The notes under the pieces were generated by a model, which saw nothing but the letters and a program-made list of their open reading frames with translations, searched no databases and was not told where the DNA came from. 64,000 nucleotides of DNA from Haberlea rhodopensis (taxonomy: Eukaryota > Streptophyta > Magnoliopsida > Lamiales > Gesneriaceae). The translations under genes and the position numbers were made by a program. Numbering within the stretch: the stretch's first letter is position 1; each line of letters opens with the position of its first letter. The DNA lies in the NCBI GenBank assembly GCA_907163345.1, contig CAJQUN010000452.1:372001-436000 (forward strand), written 5' to 3'. This document shows, in pieces, positions 11,840 through 24,086 of this stretch.

Positions 11840-12545
11840 GTTAAATTGCATGCACCAGCATAGTTTCATTGCATGCACCAGCGTAGTTAAATTACATGCA
11901 CCTAATGAACTATCGGTGCATGTATATCACATGCATCGATAGAAACAAAATGATAATTAATGCTTGTGTATTTACATGCATCGTTAGTACATATCAAGTA
12001 AATTATTATAAAATATGCAACTAATGGTCTACCGGTGCATGTGATATCACATGCACCGATAGAAAAAAATGTGAATTGGTGCATGTGTATTTACATGCAC
12101 TGTTTGATTCAAATTGTTCATGTTGGATAAATGCAACTTTGTTTTTTGCTTTTGTATTTACATGCATCATTAGTACATATCAAGTAAAATCATTATAAAA
12201 ATTATTCAAGCATTGCATGTTATATAATTGCAACTAAGTAGACTAGTGCATGTGATATCACATGCACCACTCTACTTAAATTGCATATTCCAGTTAATTA
12301 AATTGCATACATCAGTATATTTAAATTGCATGCACCAGCACAAGCTAAATTGCATGCACCAGTATAAGTTAAATTGCATGCACAATCTACTTAAATTGCA
12401 TGCACCAGCATAGTTAAATTGCATGCACCAGTATAAGTTAAATTGCATACATCAGTCTACTTAAATTGCATGCACCAATATCAAAAAATTGCATGCACCA
12501 GCACAAGTTAAATTGCATGCACCAGCATAATTAAATTGAATGTAC
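11840..12545. repeat. Hairpin repeat cluster 4 (ULP intron)
   Basis: The first half has GTGCATGT...ACATGCAC units. The second half (about 12265-12540) switches to a tighter tandem of about 24 bp built on TTAAATTGCATGCACCAGTA, centred on the GCATGC palindrome. Confidence 0.85.
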
Positions 12546-13539
12546 AAGAAACTTATATAATCACTGGCGAGCTCTTTGATGTCAATGTTTTGAATCCTTT
12601 TGTAAAAATCCTCAAGATTCCACTTAAGGAACCTTGGGATAAGGTTGGGATGGACTGGATTTATGAGCTTTGTCCTCTCACATAACCAATACTGCAAAGT
12701 ATATAGAATCGGTGTTATTATAAAAACATGAAGAAATAATTGTTGTTTAAAGATTCATTATAAAGACTTCTCACAGGTAGTAATAGAACACAACCGGAGT
12801 GTTTTTCAGAGTCAGGCTGCATCAGGCTGTTGAGCAATGTATTCAATATGTGTTTGGACCAATCGTACTGCAAATCATGTCCAGGTCCTCAACGATCGAT
12901 GTGTACGCCCATGGAATGTTCGATGATTTTGTTGATATGAAAAGGCTGCAAGAATGTACAGAGGCACCAAAAAAGCAACGTCATTGACATCAGAATCAAT
13001 GATGCTTTGTGCCTTTATTTTCAATTTTTTGTAGATTAAACTCTTGCTCATCCTTATGTCTTTTTATCTCCTTTCTTTTCTGGAAAGCATCTATATAAGA
13101 ATTCCGTACGTTTGTAATCCTGAAGCTGCATATCAATGTCTTCTTTACCATCTCTTATTCCAAAGAGTATACGCACGTCATTTGTCCTGATTTTCATTGT
13201 ATATAATCCGAATGTGAAATCTTGAGATTTTCTGTTGAAGTAGCCAATGATGTCTTTTACTAATATGTCACGCTTTTTGCAATGATCGAGGACAATTATG
13301 TTGGAAAAAATGGAGTTCAGTAAAGGCGAGAACGGTGTCTTCATTAGCACTATGATGTGAACTTGACCGAGTTCAAGTGCCTTTATCTCTGTTATAACTG
13401 CCTGTAGGTTGGCCCAATATGTGGTTTGTTTATTCCCATTCTTTGTAATTTCTTCTGAGCTTGGTGATGATGGAGGTGTAACTGAGAGAAAATTTTATGT
13501 TAGTTAAAAAACTAAAAAAATGAATTTAATAAATTAAGT

Positions 13540-14440
13540 TCATCGGTGGATGTAGATAGTCTGTCGGTGCATGTTAATGCGGTGTTAATACTGTGTTTTG
13601 TATCGGTGCATGTAAATACATGTATCGATAAAAAAACAAAATGTGAATTAATGCTTGTGTATTTACATGCATCGTTAGTACATATCAAGTAAAATCATTA
13701 TAAAAGATATATTCAAGCATCGCATATTGGATAAATGCAATTAATGAACTATCGGTGCATGTATATCACATGTACCGATAGAAACAAATGTCAATTATTT
13801 ACATGTTGGATAAATGCAATGTTTTATATCGGTGCATGTACTATACACATGCACCGATAGAAACCAACTGTGAATTAATGATTGTGTATTTACATGCATC
13901 ATTAGTACATATCAAGTAAAATCATTATAAAAGATTTATTCAAGCATCATATGTCGATAAATGCAACTAATGGTATTCCGGTGCATGTGAAATCACATGC
14001 ACCGATAGAAAAAAATGTGAATTGGTGCATGTGTATTTACATGCACCGATACATTCAAGTAGTTCATGTTGGATAAATGCAACTGTTTTTTCGGTGCGTG
14101 TATTATACACATGCACCAATAGAAACAAACTGTGAATCAATGCTTGTGTATTTACATGCATCGTTAGTACATATCAAGTATGTGCACATATGTAACACTT
14201 TAGCATAAAAAACTAAAAAAGATGTTCCATTGGTCTCAATTTGTTCATGCAGTGTTAATACGACAGACTATGATTTTAAAAAGTTGGTGTATGTAATATA
14301 AATGCAAGATCAGAGTCTATCGGTGCATGTTAATTATATGCACAGATAGACTCATGTTACTTTAGAATAAAAAAGTAAAAACATTTCTCAATGCGGTGTT
14401 AATAAGGTATTCAATAATACTCATGCATTATAGATACAAG
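13540..14440. repeat. Hairpin repeat cluster 5 (ULP intron 1)
   Basis: Same hairpin units and the same TAGTACATATCAAGTAAAAT spacer word as cluster 3, filling the first intron of the left ULP gene. Confidence 0.85.
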
Positions 14441-14460
14441 CACGTACAGTAACACACAAA

Positions 14461-14540
14461 TAGTTTAATATGTGAAAACCCTAGATTAATGATTACCAAA
14501 TAGTTTAATATGTGAAAACCCTGGATTAATGATTACCAGA
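14461..14540. repeat. 40-bp tandem duplication over the ULP exon 1 splice donor
   Basis: Two nearly identical 40-bp copies (14461-14500 and 14501-14540; AAACCCTAGATT against AAACCCTGGATT). The GGTAATC donor of exon 1 on the minus strand is therefore present twice, 40 nt apart. Confidence 0.85.
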
Positions 14541-14619
14541 TTTTGGAGCACCTTTTTTTCTTTCCATTGTTGTTTGTTGGTGGTTTGGTTTGAGGAATCT
14601 TCTTTGATTTTGGAGCCAT

Positions 14620-15764
14620 ATTATTAGGTTTTCACCTCAGAAGGATTGACAAAATTACAGTAAAATACTTGTATGATTTCGATGAAATTTTTGAAAACTT
14701 ATAGGAATCTTTGAACGATTTCGCTGAAAATGATGGAGGAATAACTGGAAAAAAATTTAGCGTTGAAGAAGAAGAGGTGCGATGATTTGAACAAGAAATA
14801 ACAGAAGCGATGAAAATGAGCAGAAAGTTTTTGACGATGTATGTAAAGGAAGAAGACGAGAGTAATTTAGTAACTTACGTTCAATCGGACTTAAATGAAA
14901 GGCAAATAATTTGGTGGACTGGGCCGAAAAATCTTTTATGTTTTGATACCGACCCGAAATTTTCCCAATTATTTTTATAAAAATCATTATCTATGGTATT
15001 GTTTTCTATTTAAAAAAATGAAATACAATCGTCTGTGGTAAATATGATATATTATTTGGATAATACACTAAAAACTAGAATGAATCTTATATTTAAAGCA
15101 TTAAAATCTAGATATTTTGGCTAAGCTTGAGAAAATTATTCAATTGAAAATTATCAGTCAGATTTTTGTTAAAAATATTATCTTAAAATATAAAAAACTA
15201 AAATTATTATCTAAAAGTTATATCTACTAACTTTTCAAATAACACAATATACAATTTCTTCCTAAAAAAAATAAAATTCCTCTACATAGATATTATTATA
15301 TAAACAGTATTACCAAAAATATAACATTTCTCAAAATTCAGTTTACCATCAACTATATCTCGTCTTAAGTTCCGAAAATAAATAAATATTTTTTTACTTT
15401 TAATAGCTAAAAATATAATCTAATATAAAAGTAAATAACAATAATATTATATTTTAAAAATTAAAATCAATAAGGATCTTTCTCAATGAAGGATATGCAG
15501 CCGATACCAGTAGCAAAAAATTAATTCAATTTAATCCATAAAAAAAAACCTCCAATCGTTTAAGTCCACTTTGACGTGAAATTACCAAATAGACAAAAGA
15601 ACCCGAAGCCAATTCAAAAACCCATATGTTTGTCTTCCATCATTAAAAGTGAATTCAACTTTAATTTCTTCTACAATTTCCGGTCGAAGTTACATAATCT
15701 GAAACCATTCAAATTTATTTTCGAAGTTGAACACGAAAAGAAAAATTCTTCATTTCAGACGAAG
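14620..15764. promoter_or_regulatory. Divergent 5' region between the two ULP copies
   Basis: Both ULP copies start from here in opposite directions (ATG at 14619 minus and 15765 plus). Their 5' flanks are alignable: TTTAAGTCC..TT.GACGT.A..TTAC.AA occurs at about 14905-14865 (minus) and 15558-15590 (plus). This shows the copies are related beyond the coding part. Between about 14930 and 15545 lies a very AT-rich spacer with no recognisable feature; it is the centre of the inverted arrangement. Promoter function is inferred from position only. Confidence 0.5.
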
Positions 15765-16109
15765 ATGGCTCCAAAAGCGACGAAGAGAAATCCACTGATG
15801 CATGCAAGAGAAAAAAAAAAAAACATAAGAAACAAGGTACGCAATCTGTTACGTAATACATATAGTTTAGAATATTCGATTAGGGTTTGATTATTACATG
15901 TCGAAGCATTTTGGGATTAGGGTTTTGCATATTGTGTCTTCTCATTTTCTAAGTGATTTATTCACTGTTGTTCAACTTTCGATGGTGCCTATTTATTTGT
16001 TATTTTGCAACAAGTGTCTATACATGTGATTGTTATGTAGATTTTCACATAAAATTTGATATTGTTTGTGATGTTGATATGAGTATACAAATCTGGCAAG
16101 CACAGGCTA

Positions 16110-16580
16110 TATTTATCTCTACCGATGCACGTATTATGCATGCACCAGTGGATTCAAATGTTCCACGTGCGCAGAATTCCTCAATATGAGCAAGCATTGT
16201 CTATAAGTATGATTGTTATACAAATGTTCACATTAAAATTTGATATATTTTTTGTGACGGTGATATGATTATAGTGATCTGGTTTTCAAATGCTATTTGT
16301 CTATGACAATGCACGTGTTATACATGCACTGATTGATACATTTGGTGTGCATATCATGTGTGCACCGGTGGATACAGATGGTTCACGTGCGCAGAGTTAA
16401 AATTTGATATTTTATGTGACAGTGATATGATTATAGTGATGTGGTAACCGATTGCTACATTTGTCTATGTGCTTGTTATACGTGCACCGATTGATACATT
16501 TGGTGCATGTATTATCCGTGCCACCGGTAGTCACATTTGGTGCACTTATTAAGCTTGCACCAGTAGATACAATTGTCCTT
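16110..16580. repeat. GTGCACGT-type repeats, intron 1 of the right ULP copy
   Basis: Degenerate units such as ACCGGTGGATACA..TGGTTCACGTGCGCAGA and TTATACATGCACTGATTGATACATTTGGTGC, repeated two to three times. The GTGCAC/CACGTG cores replace the GTGCATG cores of the left arm. Confidence 0.75.
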
Positions 16581-16944
16581 TTAATAATATTTGTCTCGTA
16601 ATTTACATATCGTTTCGTATCAGAATCACCTCCTTCATCACCAAATTATGAAGAAACCAAAAAAAATAAAAAATGGCACAAACCAACACCTTACAGGAAA
16701 ACCTGCAAGCTATAGTGACATAGCTTAGAAAGCTCGAACTCCATGATGACCATATGCACGTGATACATTATATTGTCGCTTTTTACCTTTGTAGTATTTG
16801 GTATGTGAGATGACATAGTTGGTAGATCGATTGAATGCCAACTTATTTCCACGGTTCCTGAAATGGAATCTTGAATTTTTTTACAAAAAGCTGCAGTCCA
16901 TTAACATCAAGGAGCTTCACCATGATTACATAACTATGCTTGTC

Positions 16945-19567
16945 TGCAATAGTCAATTATACATACACTTGTATTGGTGCACGTGAATATATACTTGAAT
17001 TGTTGCACGTAACTCATCATTTGACCGGTGCATGTTAATATAAACTTGCACTAGTGCACGTAACAATATAAGAGACATGTGCACGTACTTACACTTGCAT
17101 TGGTGCACGTAACAATACAATAGACAGGTGCACGTATTTACACTTACATTGGTGCACATAACAATACAATAAACAGTGTATGTAACTAATCATTTAACTG
17201 GCGCACCTGAATATACAATTGAATTGGTGCACGTAACAATACACTAGACAAGTGCACGTACTTACACTTACATGCTGCACATACCAATACAATAGACAGG
17301 TGCACGTACTTACACTTGAATTGGTGCACGTAACAATACAATAGACCGATGTACGTGAATATACATTTGCATTGGTGCACGTAACAATACAATAGACAAG
17401 TGCACACACTTACACTTGTATTGGTGCACTTCACAATACAATAGATAGGTGCACGTGAATATACAATTGAATTGGTGCATGTAATAATACAATAGATAGG
17501 TGCACATACTTACACTTTCATTGGTGCATGTAACAATATAATAGACAGGTGCACATGAATATACAATTGAATTGATGCACGTAACAATACAATAGACCTG
17601 TGTACGTGAATATACAATTGAATGGTGCACGTAACAATACAATAGACATGTGCATGTACTTACACTTGCATTGGTGTGATCGTGCTTTAAATAAATTCTG
17701 TCGATGCACGCTTCGACTCAAATAACACGATTTATAACGCAAGTGCATGGTTGTTAAATTTTAGTATAGATTATGAGACGTAGGAGTGTCGAATCCACAT
17801 GGATTAACTGTAAGTACCAAATAAGACCTTAAACTATATTTAACCTATGATAATTAATTATATAAATTACTAATTAACTAAATAAAACTACTAATCCAAC
17901 CAAGCAAATCAAAGTTAACGAAAATATTTCATTTGAGAAGATTATCAAGACGTCGATTCACCAATGTATTCTCCTAACCCAGCGTAGAATCCATTCGTAG
18001 ATCCTAGCTACCTCTCTTGCTTCTTTCTCAATCGCCTTCTTTGATCTCATTGTTTGCTTGTTCCAAATCATATGATGAAAGTGATGAAGGATGGTGTAGG
18101 GTGATGAGGGCTTGTTCATAGGTTAAAATATGGGCCAAGGTCCATATTGTTGTATTTATAGTGGGGGGAATAATAAGCTTCCTTGTTGGACACAAACATT
18201 TCAAAAGGAAACAAAATCTTGAAATGTTATCGCCTACGATCGATCGGCAACTTCTTACCGATCGATCGGTATATTTACCTTTTTATTTTTCTCTCCTATG
18301 CATTCTACCCATCGGTCGGTAGGACTTTTATCGATTAGTAAATCTTAAATTTTTCAGTTTCAGCATTGTAGTTCACCGATCGGTTGGTGGCCTTGATTAA
18401 GATCGATCTGTAGCTCACTTTTCAACCAAGCTCGAGATTCTTGTCCCTTCTTCAACGTGTTGGCTCAGTTTAGTTCTTTTTTCATCGTATTTAGCTCCTT
18501 TTCTTTATTTCATTGTACTTTCACCTAGATTCGTAAAACATGCAAATTAATACCAGAAATCGTAACATCGTTCAAGAATCACCTTTAAATATAACGAGAA
18601 AACATATAAATATAAGTGCAAAAATGACACTTATCATGGTGTACGTCACAATACAATAGAGAAGTGCACGTGAATATACAATTGAATTGGTGTACGTGAC
18701 AATACAATAGAATGTTGTGCATACTTACACTTGCATTGGTACACGTAACAATACAATAGACAGGTGCACGTACTTACACTTTAATTGGTGCACGTAACAA
18801 CACAATAGATCGTTGCACGTGAATATACAATTGAATGGTGCACATAGCAATAAAATACACAGGTGAACGTACTTACACTTGCATTAGTGCACATAACAAT
18901 ATAATAATCAGGTGCACATAGTTACACTTCAATTGGTGCACGTAACAATACAATAGACCGGTGCACGTGAATATACAATTGAATGGCGCATGTAACAATA
19001 CAATACGCAGGTGCACGTACTTACACTTGCATTGGTGCACGTAACAATACAATAGACTGGTGCACGTGAATATACAATTGAATGGTGTACGTAGCAATAC
19101 AATAGACATGTGCACGTACTTACACTTGCATTGGTGCACGTAACAATATAATAGACAGATGCACGTGAATATGCAATTGAATTGGTGCATGTAACAATAC
19201 AATAGACATGTCTACGAACTTACACTTGTATTGGTACATGTAACAATAAAATAGACATGTGCACATAACTTATCATTTGACCGGTGCACATTAATATTTG
19301 AATATGTGTGTGCACGTAACAATACAATAGATAGGTGCATGTACTTACTCTTGCATTGGTTCACGTAACAATACAATAGACAGATGCATATACTTACACT
19401 TGAATTAGTGAATGTAACAATACAATAGATCAGTGCACATGAATATATAATTGAATGGTGCATGTACAATACAATAGACAACTGCATGTAACTCATCAAT
19501 TCACCCATGCACGTAAACATAGAATAGAATGGTTCATTTAAAAATTCATTTGACAAGTGCACGTATC
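16945..19567. repeat. Large GTGCACGTAACAATACAATAGAC minisatellite, interrupted by a solo LTR
   Basis: A tandem array of units alternating TTGGTGCACGTAACAATA / CAATAGACAGGTGCACGT plus ACTTACACTTGCA or GAATATACAATTGAA. The basic period is about 34 bp and the dimer about 68 bp. It is split at 17677-18636 by a solo LTR. Apparent minus-strand peptides (YCYVHQCKCKYVH...) are only translation of the repeat. Confidence 0.92.
17677..18636 (-). mobile_element. Solo LTR (960 bp), TSD TGGTG
   Basis: Begins TGATCGTGC and ends GACACTTATCA (TG...CA), with identical 5-bp duplications TGGTG at 17672-17676 and 18637-18641. No internal region or second LTR is present, so it is a solo LTR left by LTR-LTR recombination. 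A TATAAATA box on the minus strand near 18155-18165 suggests minus orientation. A cluster of CGATCGATCGG palindromes (about 18235-18415) lies upstream of it in U3. Confidence 0.88.
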
Positions 19568-20198
19568 TAGACCCTACCAAGGTTAATAATTGATATGGTC
19601 AATGGGCCGGTTAATAAAGTCAAGGGTTCGATGGGTCGGACTTGTAACTGACCCGTCTATAGGCTGGCTAGTAACTAGCTTGTCTATAGGCATGCCTAAG
19701 AGTTAAAATGATCTAACCCATGAACCGCCGGTCGGTTCATGGGTTTATTTTAATTTGTTTTACATTTTTAAATTTAAAACATATGTTATGGTGTAGATTT
19801 GAACTCATGACCTCCAGCAGGAATAATTAGCTTTAATTACTAATGTATAAGAGCATTGTTGATCTAAATAGAGTGATATAATTTTTATATATTAATCAAA
19901 CAACTATATATTACACATTTTGATATATGAACTTGAATTTATTTTATGTTATTTTATGATTAATCTGTGAAGGAAAACAGCCAAATATTATTTACTCTTT
20001 TTGTCAAATTTTAATTAATTTTTTAATTTTTTTTAAAAAATAAGGGTGAACCTGTAGCCGGAACAGGGACCGGAACTGTAACCTGTGGTTCATAAACTGT
20101 AACTGGAACAGTTAAGGAATGTTAAGGTTAAGGTCGATGTTTTTGAACCGATGGTTATGAATAGTTTAATCAGCGATTCTGAACCGTTGTCAGGTCTT
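19568..20198. mobile_element. Non-autonomous hAT element (631 bp), TSD CACGTATC/CACATATC
   Basis: Ends TAGACCCTACCAAGGTT (19568) and AAGACCTGACAACGGTT (20198, minus strand) are inverted repeats. The 8-bp flanks CACGTATC (19560-19567) and CACATATC (20199-20206) differ at one base. Subterminal GGGCCGGTTA/AACCGGA-type repeats and an internal TTTGAACTCATGACCTCC word match the 992-bp element at 42830-43821, so both belong to one family. It sits in the GTGCAC array of the right MULE arm. Confidence 0.85.
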
Positions 20199-21584
20199 CA
20201 CATATCAATATGTGGTGCACGTAAATAACTATAGTTTCCACACAACTTAGTTCTAGATAATAAAGAAGGGACTTACACTTTCAAGTCAGGAAAAAGAACT
20301 TTTGGAATCAGCAATCCCTTCATACACAAGTGAGCAACAACTCCACCCACAACAAATCCTTTTAATTGAACCACAGGCAATTGAAGAAACTACAATTCCA
20401 AAACCTCCAATTGACGCTCAACCAGATTCTCCAATGACTTCCGACAGCAGTGAATCAAAACAACTCCACCCACTTAAAGGACCCACCTCCAATTGAAGAA
20501 TATGCAGTTATAATTCAACAACACCATACTCCATAATCGCAGGAGTGCTCATTGACCTCAAGGAACATGATACAAACAATAATTTACATGACGATGACGA
20601 ACAAATCTATGGAGGAAAACTTGATTGATGTCTTTGATGTTGATTAGACAGAAACACATCTTTCATTTAATGAAGAAAATATTCACACACAAACAAATGT
20701 GTTTTCTGATGAGCCATAAAACAGATCCTTGTTTTCCTTGTCCTTCCACAATAAGAAGACGTGGTGACACTTGTTGAGACAAACACTGAATCCATTCCAA
20801 CTCAACAATTTTTTTAAGTTGCAGAACTCATGGCACAGTTTGAAGAAACAAAGTCAATACTTCTTACAAAGGATGAGCAGTTAAGGATCTAGAGATGAAA
20901 TTTGAAGAATTAAAAAGGCAAAAATAAGAGCTCGACAATGTAAATGCATAGCTGCATGTTGAAAAGAAAGGCTAATTCATGAGAATGACAAGATTAATAA
21001 TATGCATGAACACACAAGCAACCTCATTAATACCTTAACATGAAAAGAGGAATGGGTGAAGAAAATGAGGAACAAACGTCAAGGAGAATAAGGAAAGAAT
21101 GGACAGACAGAGGAAGAGAGAGAATGACCACACATACACTGACAAGAGAACATCCAAGAGGTCCAAAAAAGAAGAAACATCATGAGAAGAAACAGAGCAA
21201 AGAAAGCAGAAAAAGAAATAATAGAATTGCTAGATGATGATTTCGTTGATCAAGGTAAAACATTTGAAAAAAATGACGACAACAAGCCATTCAAATTCAA
21301 AACAAGCATGGTTATTTTCAATAAATTGTCAAAAGAGGAAAGTGATTAATAATAAACATAAACAAGAAATATGGAAAATGGTATGTTCTAATGTTAATCC
21401 TTTATATTTATTTAAATTCGATATTTGAATGTATGCAGAGCTGTAGCCTGGAGCGATAAAGACACACAAAAATTACACGTTAAAGATGGTGCCATTCTTA
21501 ACAATCTATCCATTAGCAATGATGTGAGTAATTGTGAAACTATATGTATATATATTTCATGAAATTAGAATGTGTACTGGTTTG

Positions 21585-21782
21585 GTGCACTTGTGTAAAT
21601 TCCCATGGTCTAGTTTACTTGTTTTATTCAACGGTGTACGTGTTTATTGTTGCGGTGCATGTGGTAGAATGATAACGATGCATATAATATACATGCACTA
21701 GTGAGTTTACCGGTGCACGTAATTAGCATGCACCGCCGTAGCAAATGGGTGCACGTAAGGTGCGTGCACATGTAGGTGATCT
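21585..21782. repeat. GTGCACGT repeats left of the LTR composite
   Basis: Units with GGTGCACGTAATTAGCATGCACC and similar words directly follow the last exon of the right ULP copy. They stop where the LTR of element A begins. The same kind of repeats resumes at 41943, so the 20-kb LTR block was inserted into, or replaced part of, this array. Confidence 0.8.
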
Positions 21783-24070
21783 TATAAGGACCCCAACTCC
21801 TAATCTAGTCATTAATGCATTTATCATTAGCATTAGTGTATGCATTTATAACATTAGTGAATTCTCATTATATTCATCGTAACTATAGCATAACCTTTAT
21901 AAAAGTTTTGCCATAATTCCCCTATAGCCCAACTCTAGGCATGAATAAAATTCACATATGCATACACTTTATCTGCTCTCAAATCATTCTGCAATTCTTC
22001 ATCAATTAAATTGCATGCACCGCTTAATGAACAGAGAAATTTCAAAACACGTATACATTCCATATACACATATCACTATGCTCACAACCGAGCATCGAAC
22101 GAATAAATGTGTAATTCTTTGTATAAAGTACATTACCATGTACTCATACTGGTACCACGTTCCTGCGAGTATTCTCCATCACAACACGAGCTCATTTCCA
22201 GAGCCTATATTATACTTGTTTTACCCGTTTCAACATAACCACACACAGGATGAGCACACTCCAACTCAACAGTCATACTCATATCAATATACAAATATAC
22301 AAAATTGAAATGCAACTAAATAAGATTATTAAAATCTATAAAATATGCTCCCTGAATAAATCTGGCCAATGAAGGCTTTCTTATACTGTTCATGTTTCAA
22401 TATGTCACAAATCAACAATCGTCAAGATCGATAACATTATTTAAACGATGATACTCAATATCAAGATAAATCGTTTCCTTAATGATACATCACTTATTTC
22501 ACAATCATAACCAACACAATTTAAATGCACTCATGCCTATTTACTATGACCATTCTCAATGGTTTCTCATAACCAACATGCCATCGGCATCCAAAACTCA
22601 ACTCGCATATTCGGATTGTGTACACTTATGTATCCACAGTGCCACAAGCACTAAACAGTATTCACATAATAGGATTTTGCATAATCGCATATTACAGTTC
22701 ATAATTGATATCACATAAATGCATTATCTTAGTATTACTACATGGCATATCTGCTTGTACGTCACTATGTACCTTAAAGTCGTCAACCGGATTAAGTCAC
22801 TTTCGACAACCGAAGGCTTGTGATTTATCTATAACGAATATCAATTCAATGATGATTACTCAACAAAAGATATCAATATCAACACCATTATTATCTATTC
22901 TAAGCATGCCCCATATACTACACCACAAGTCAAACATCTTTGTTTATTCGAGTTATCATCTAACTCAAGTATTTATCATCTCTTCAATTCTAAGGTTCCA
23001 TATTTAGAACGTTAATTCTTTGTTCAAGATTGATATCAAATTATCATTCTCTCTGACCAGATGTCTGATTAGACTCTACACGAATTCAACAATATGATAG
23101 ACATTCATTAATAAGGCCGTTAATCATTAAACATCATTCCAATAGCATAGCCATTATGCTCAATATAAAAAATCTCAAATCCAAGAATTAATCATCAATG
23201 CACCAATACAAGCTCCTAAAAATTTAAGGAGAAGTTTTTTTTTTTTTTTACTATTCAACCTAACCGATTGATCGGTGACTTCTACCTATCGATTGATAAA
23301 ACCCAGATTTTTTATTTTTCTCTACGACACTCTACCGATCGATCGGTAACTCCTACCGATCGATCGGTAGAACCCTGAAAGTCGAAAATCACCATTTCAA
23401 CAACTCAAATACTTCCTCAAACTCATACCAACAATTACCAACAACCATAATCATCAAAACTTGTAGTAAAACACAAAGTAACACAAGTTTTTCACTATAA
23501 TCCACATAACCAACAAACCCAACAAGATTCATAATTTAACAATTAAAATATCAATGATAAACACTAAAACCCATGCTCAATTCACCCAAAATACTTCTAA
23601 AGCATGATAAACACTTACCCCAAGTTTTCCTCAACAAAAAACCAAGAGTGGAAGCAAGAGGGAAAAGCTTGGTGAAAGAGGAGGAGAAATCGGTTTAGGC
23701 ATGAAAGAGGGGGAAGATGTGAATGAGTTTGGGTGATGGATGATAATGGTAGTATAATTACCATTTAGCAAATTAGTCCCTGGACTTTAATCCACATTAC
23801 AAATTTCACCCAAAAATTATTTATCACCCAATTTCACTTATTGTCCAACTTCAATAATTATCTACCATTTCAAACTCAAAATTACTTTCATAATTGATAT
23901 GATTTATCTCAACCATTTATTAATTAAATAAATATGAATCAATCATAATTCTCAACTACACTCGATTTATCTGAAAATCGAGTCAAAATGCAAAAGACAT
24001 TCATTCTCAATTATCCCTTATTTATTACTTAAACTCAATTTAATTAGGGTAATTAAGTCCAGGCATCACA
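21783..24070 (-). repeat. 3' LTR of element A (2288 bp)
   Basis: On the plus strand it begins TATAAGGACCCCAACTCC, against TGTAAGGACCCC in the other LTR (terminal G to A), and ends AGGCATCACA. That is TGTGATGCCT...GGGGTCCTTATA in element sense. The first 900 bp align closely with 31968-32878. The middle holds a cluster of ACCGATCGATCGGTA palindromes (about 23265-23372). Confidence 0.88.
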
Positions 24071-24086
24071 ATTTTCCCCCACTAAT
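24071..24086 (-). promoter_or_regulatory. Polypurine tract of element A
   Basis: Minus-strand ATTAGTGGGGGAAAAT directly precedes the TGTGATG start of the 3' LTR. It is the same arrangement as ATTAGTGGGGGATAAT in element B at 39451-39466. Confidence 0.8.

Larger units (their letters stand above)
8598..14619 (-). pseudogene. Ulp1-like (C48) cysteine protease gene carried by the MULE, left copy
   Basis: A multi-exon gene captured by the MULE. Exon 1 is 14619-14537 (MAPKSKKIPQTK, very basic), ending at a GTAATC donor. A second exon from about 13482 to 13041 holds TPPSSPSSEE and the family's N-terminal region (FNRKSQDFTFGLYTMKI...RILFGI). Next come about 12990-12550 (WLCERTKLINP, RFLKWNLEDFY), then an acidic/Lys-rich coiled coil at 11244-10753. 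An exon near 10650-10550 has FVLDIAEILHDVPLAND. The protease end has GYHWTLLVFDIQ with the catalytic His (codon 9071-9069), and a last exon 8867-8598. There the usual Q...DCG motif reads QQKSGSADSAVFVC: the catalytic Cys is Ser and the Gly is Ala. There is also an in-frame TAG (9041-9039) and other frame breaks. Ulp1 enzymes process SUMO-like modifiers; this copy cannot. Introns hold hairpin-repeat clusters. Confidence 0.8.
15765..21522 (+). pseudogene. Ulp1-carrying MULE gene, right copy (protease end missing)
   Basis: A diverged copy of the left ULP gene, inverted. Exon 1 is 15765-15836 (MAPKATKRNPLMHAREKK...), ending at a GTACGC donor. The exon from 16624 gives SPPSSPNYEETKKN, matching TPPSSPSSEEITKN of the left copy. 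16800-16935 gives FLKWNLEFFYKKLQSINIKEL, against FLKWNLEDFYKRIQNIDIKEL. 20240-21400 holds the linker (SIIAGVLIDLKEH against STIAGVLMELKQQ) and the Lys/Arg-rich coiled region (MTTHTLTREHPRGPKKKK). 21455-21522 ends NNLSISND at a GTGAGT donor, matching VPLAND/GTAAGT of the left copy. Internal exons are lost between 16730 and 16800, stops are frequent, and the catalytic end is absent because LTR elements occupy the site from 21783. Not functional. Confidence 0.72.

Noticed and set aside
6478..14440. Regularly spaced palindromic repeats resembling a CRISPR array
   Set aside because: Spacers are themselves repeated and the sequence is plant nuclear DNA with introns. It is a hairpin minisatellite.
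16953..19580. Minus-strand frames of 60-120 residues rich in Cys, His and Tyr (YCYVHQCKCKYVH)
   Set aside because: They are translations of the GTGCACGTAACAATA minisatellite, occur in several overlapping frames and have no other support.
21958..23007. Several plus-strand frames of 60-116 residues
   Set aside because: They lie in the LTR of element A (antisense), recur in the other LTR with differences, and match no protein.
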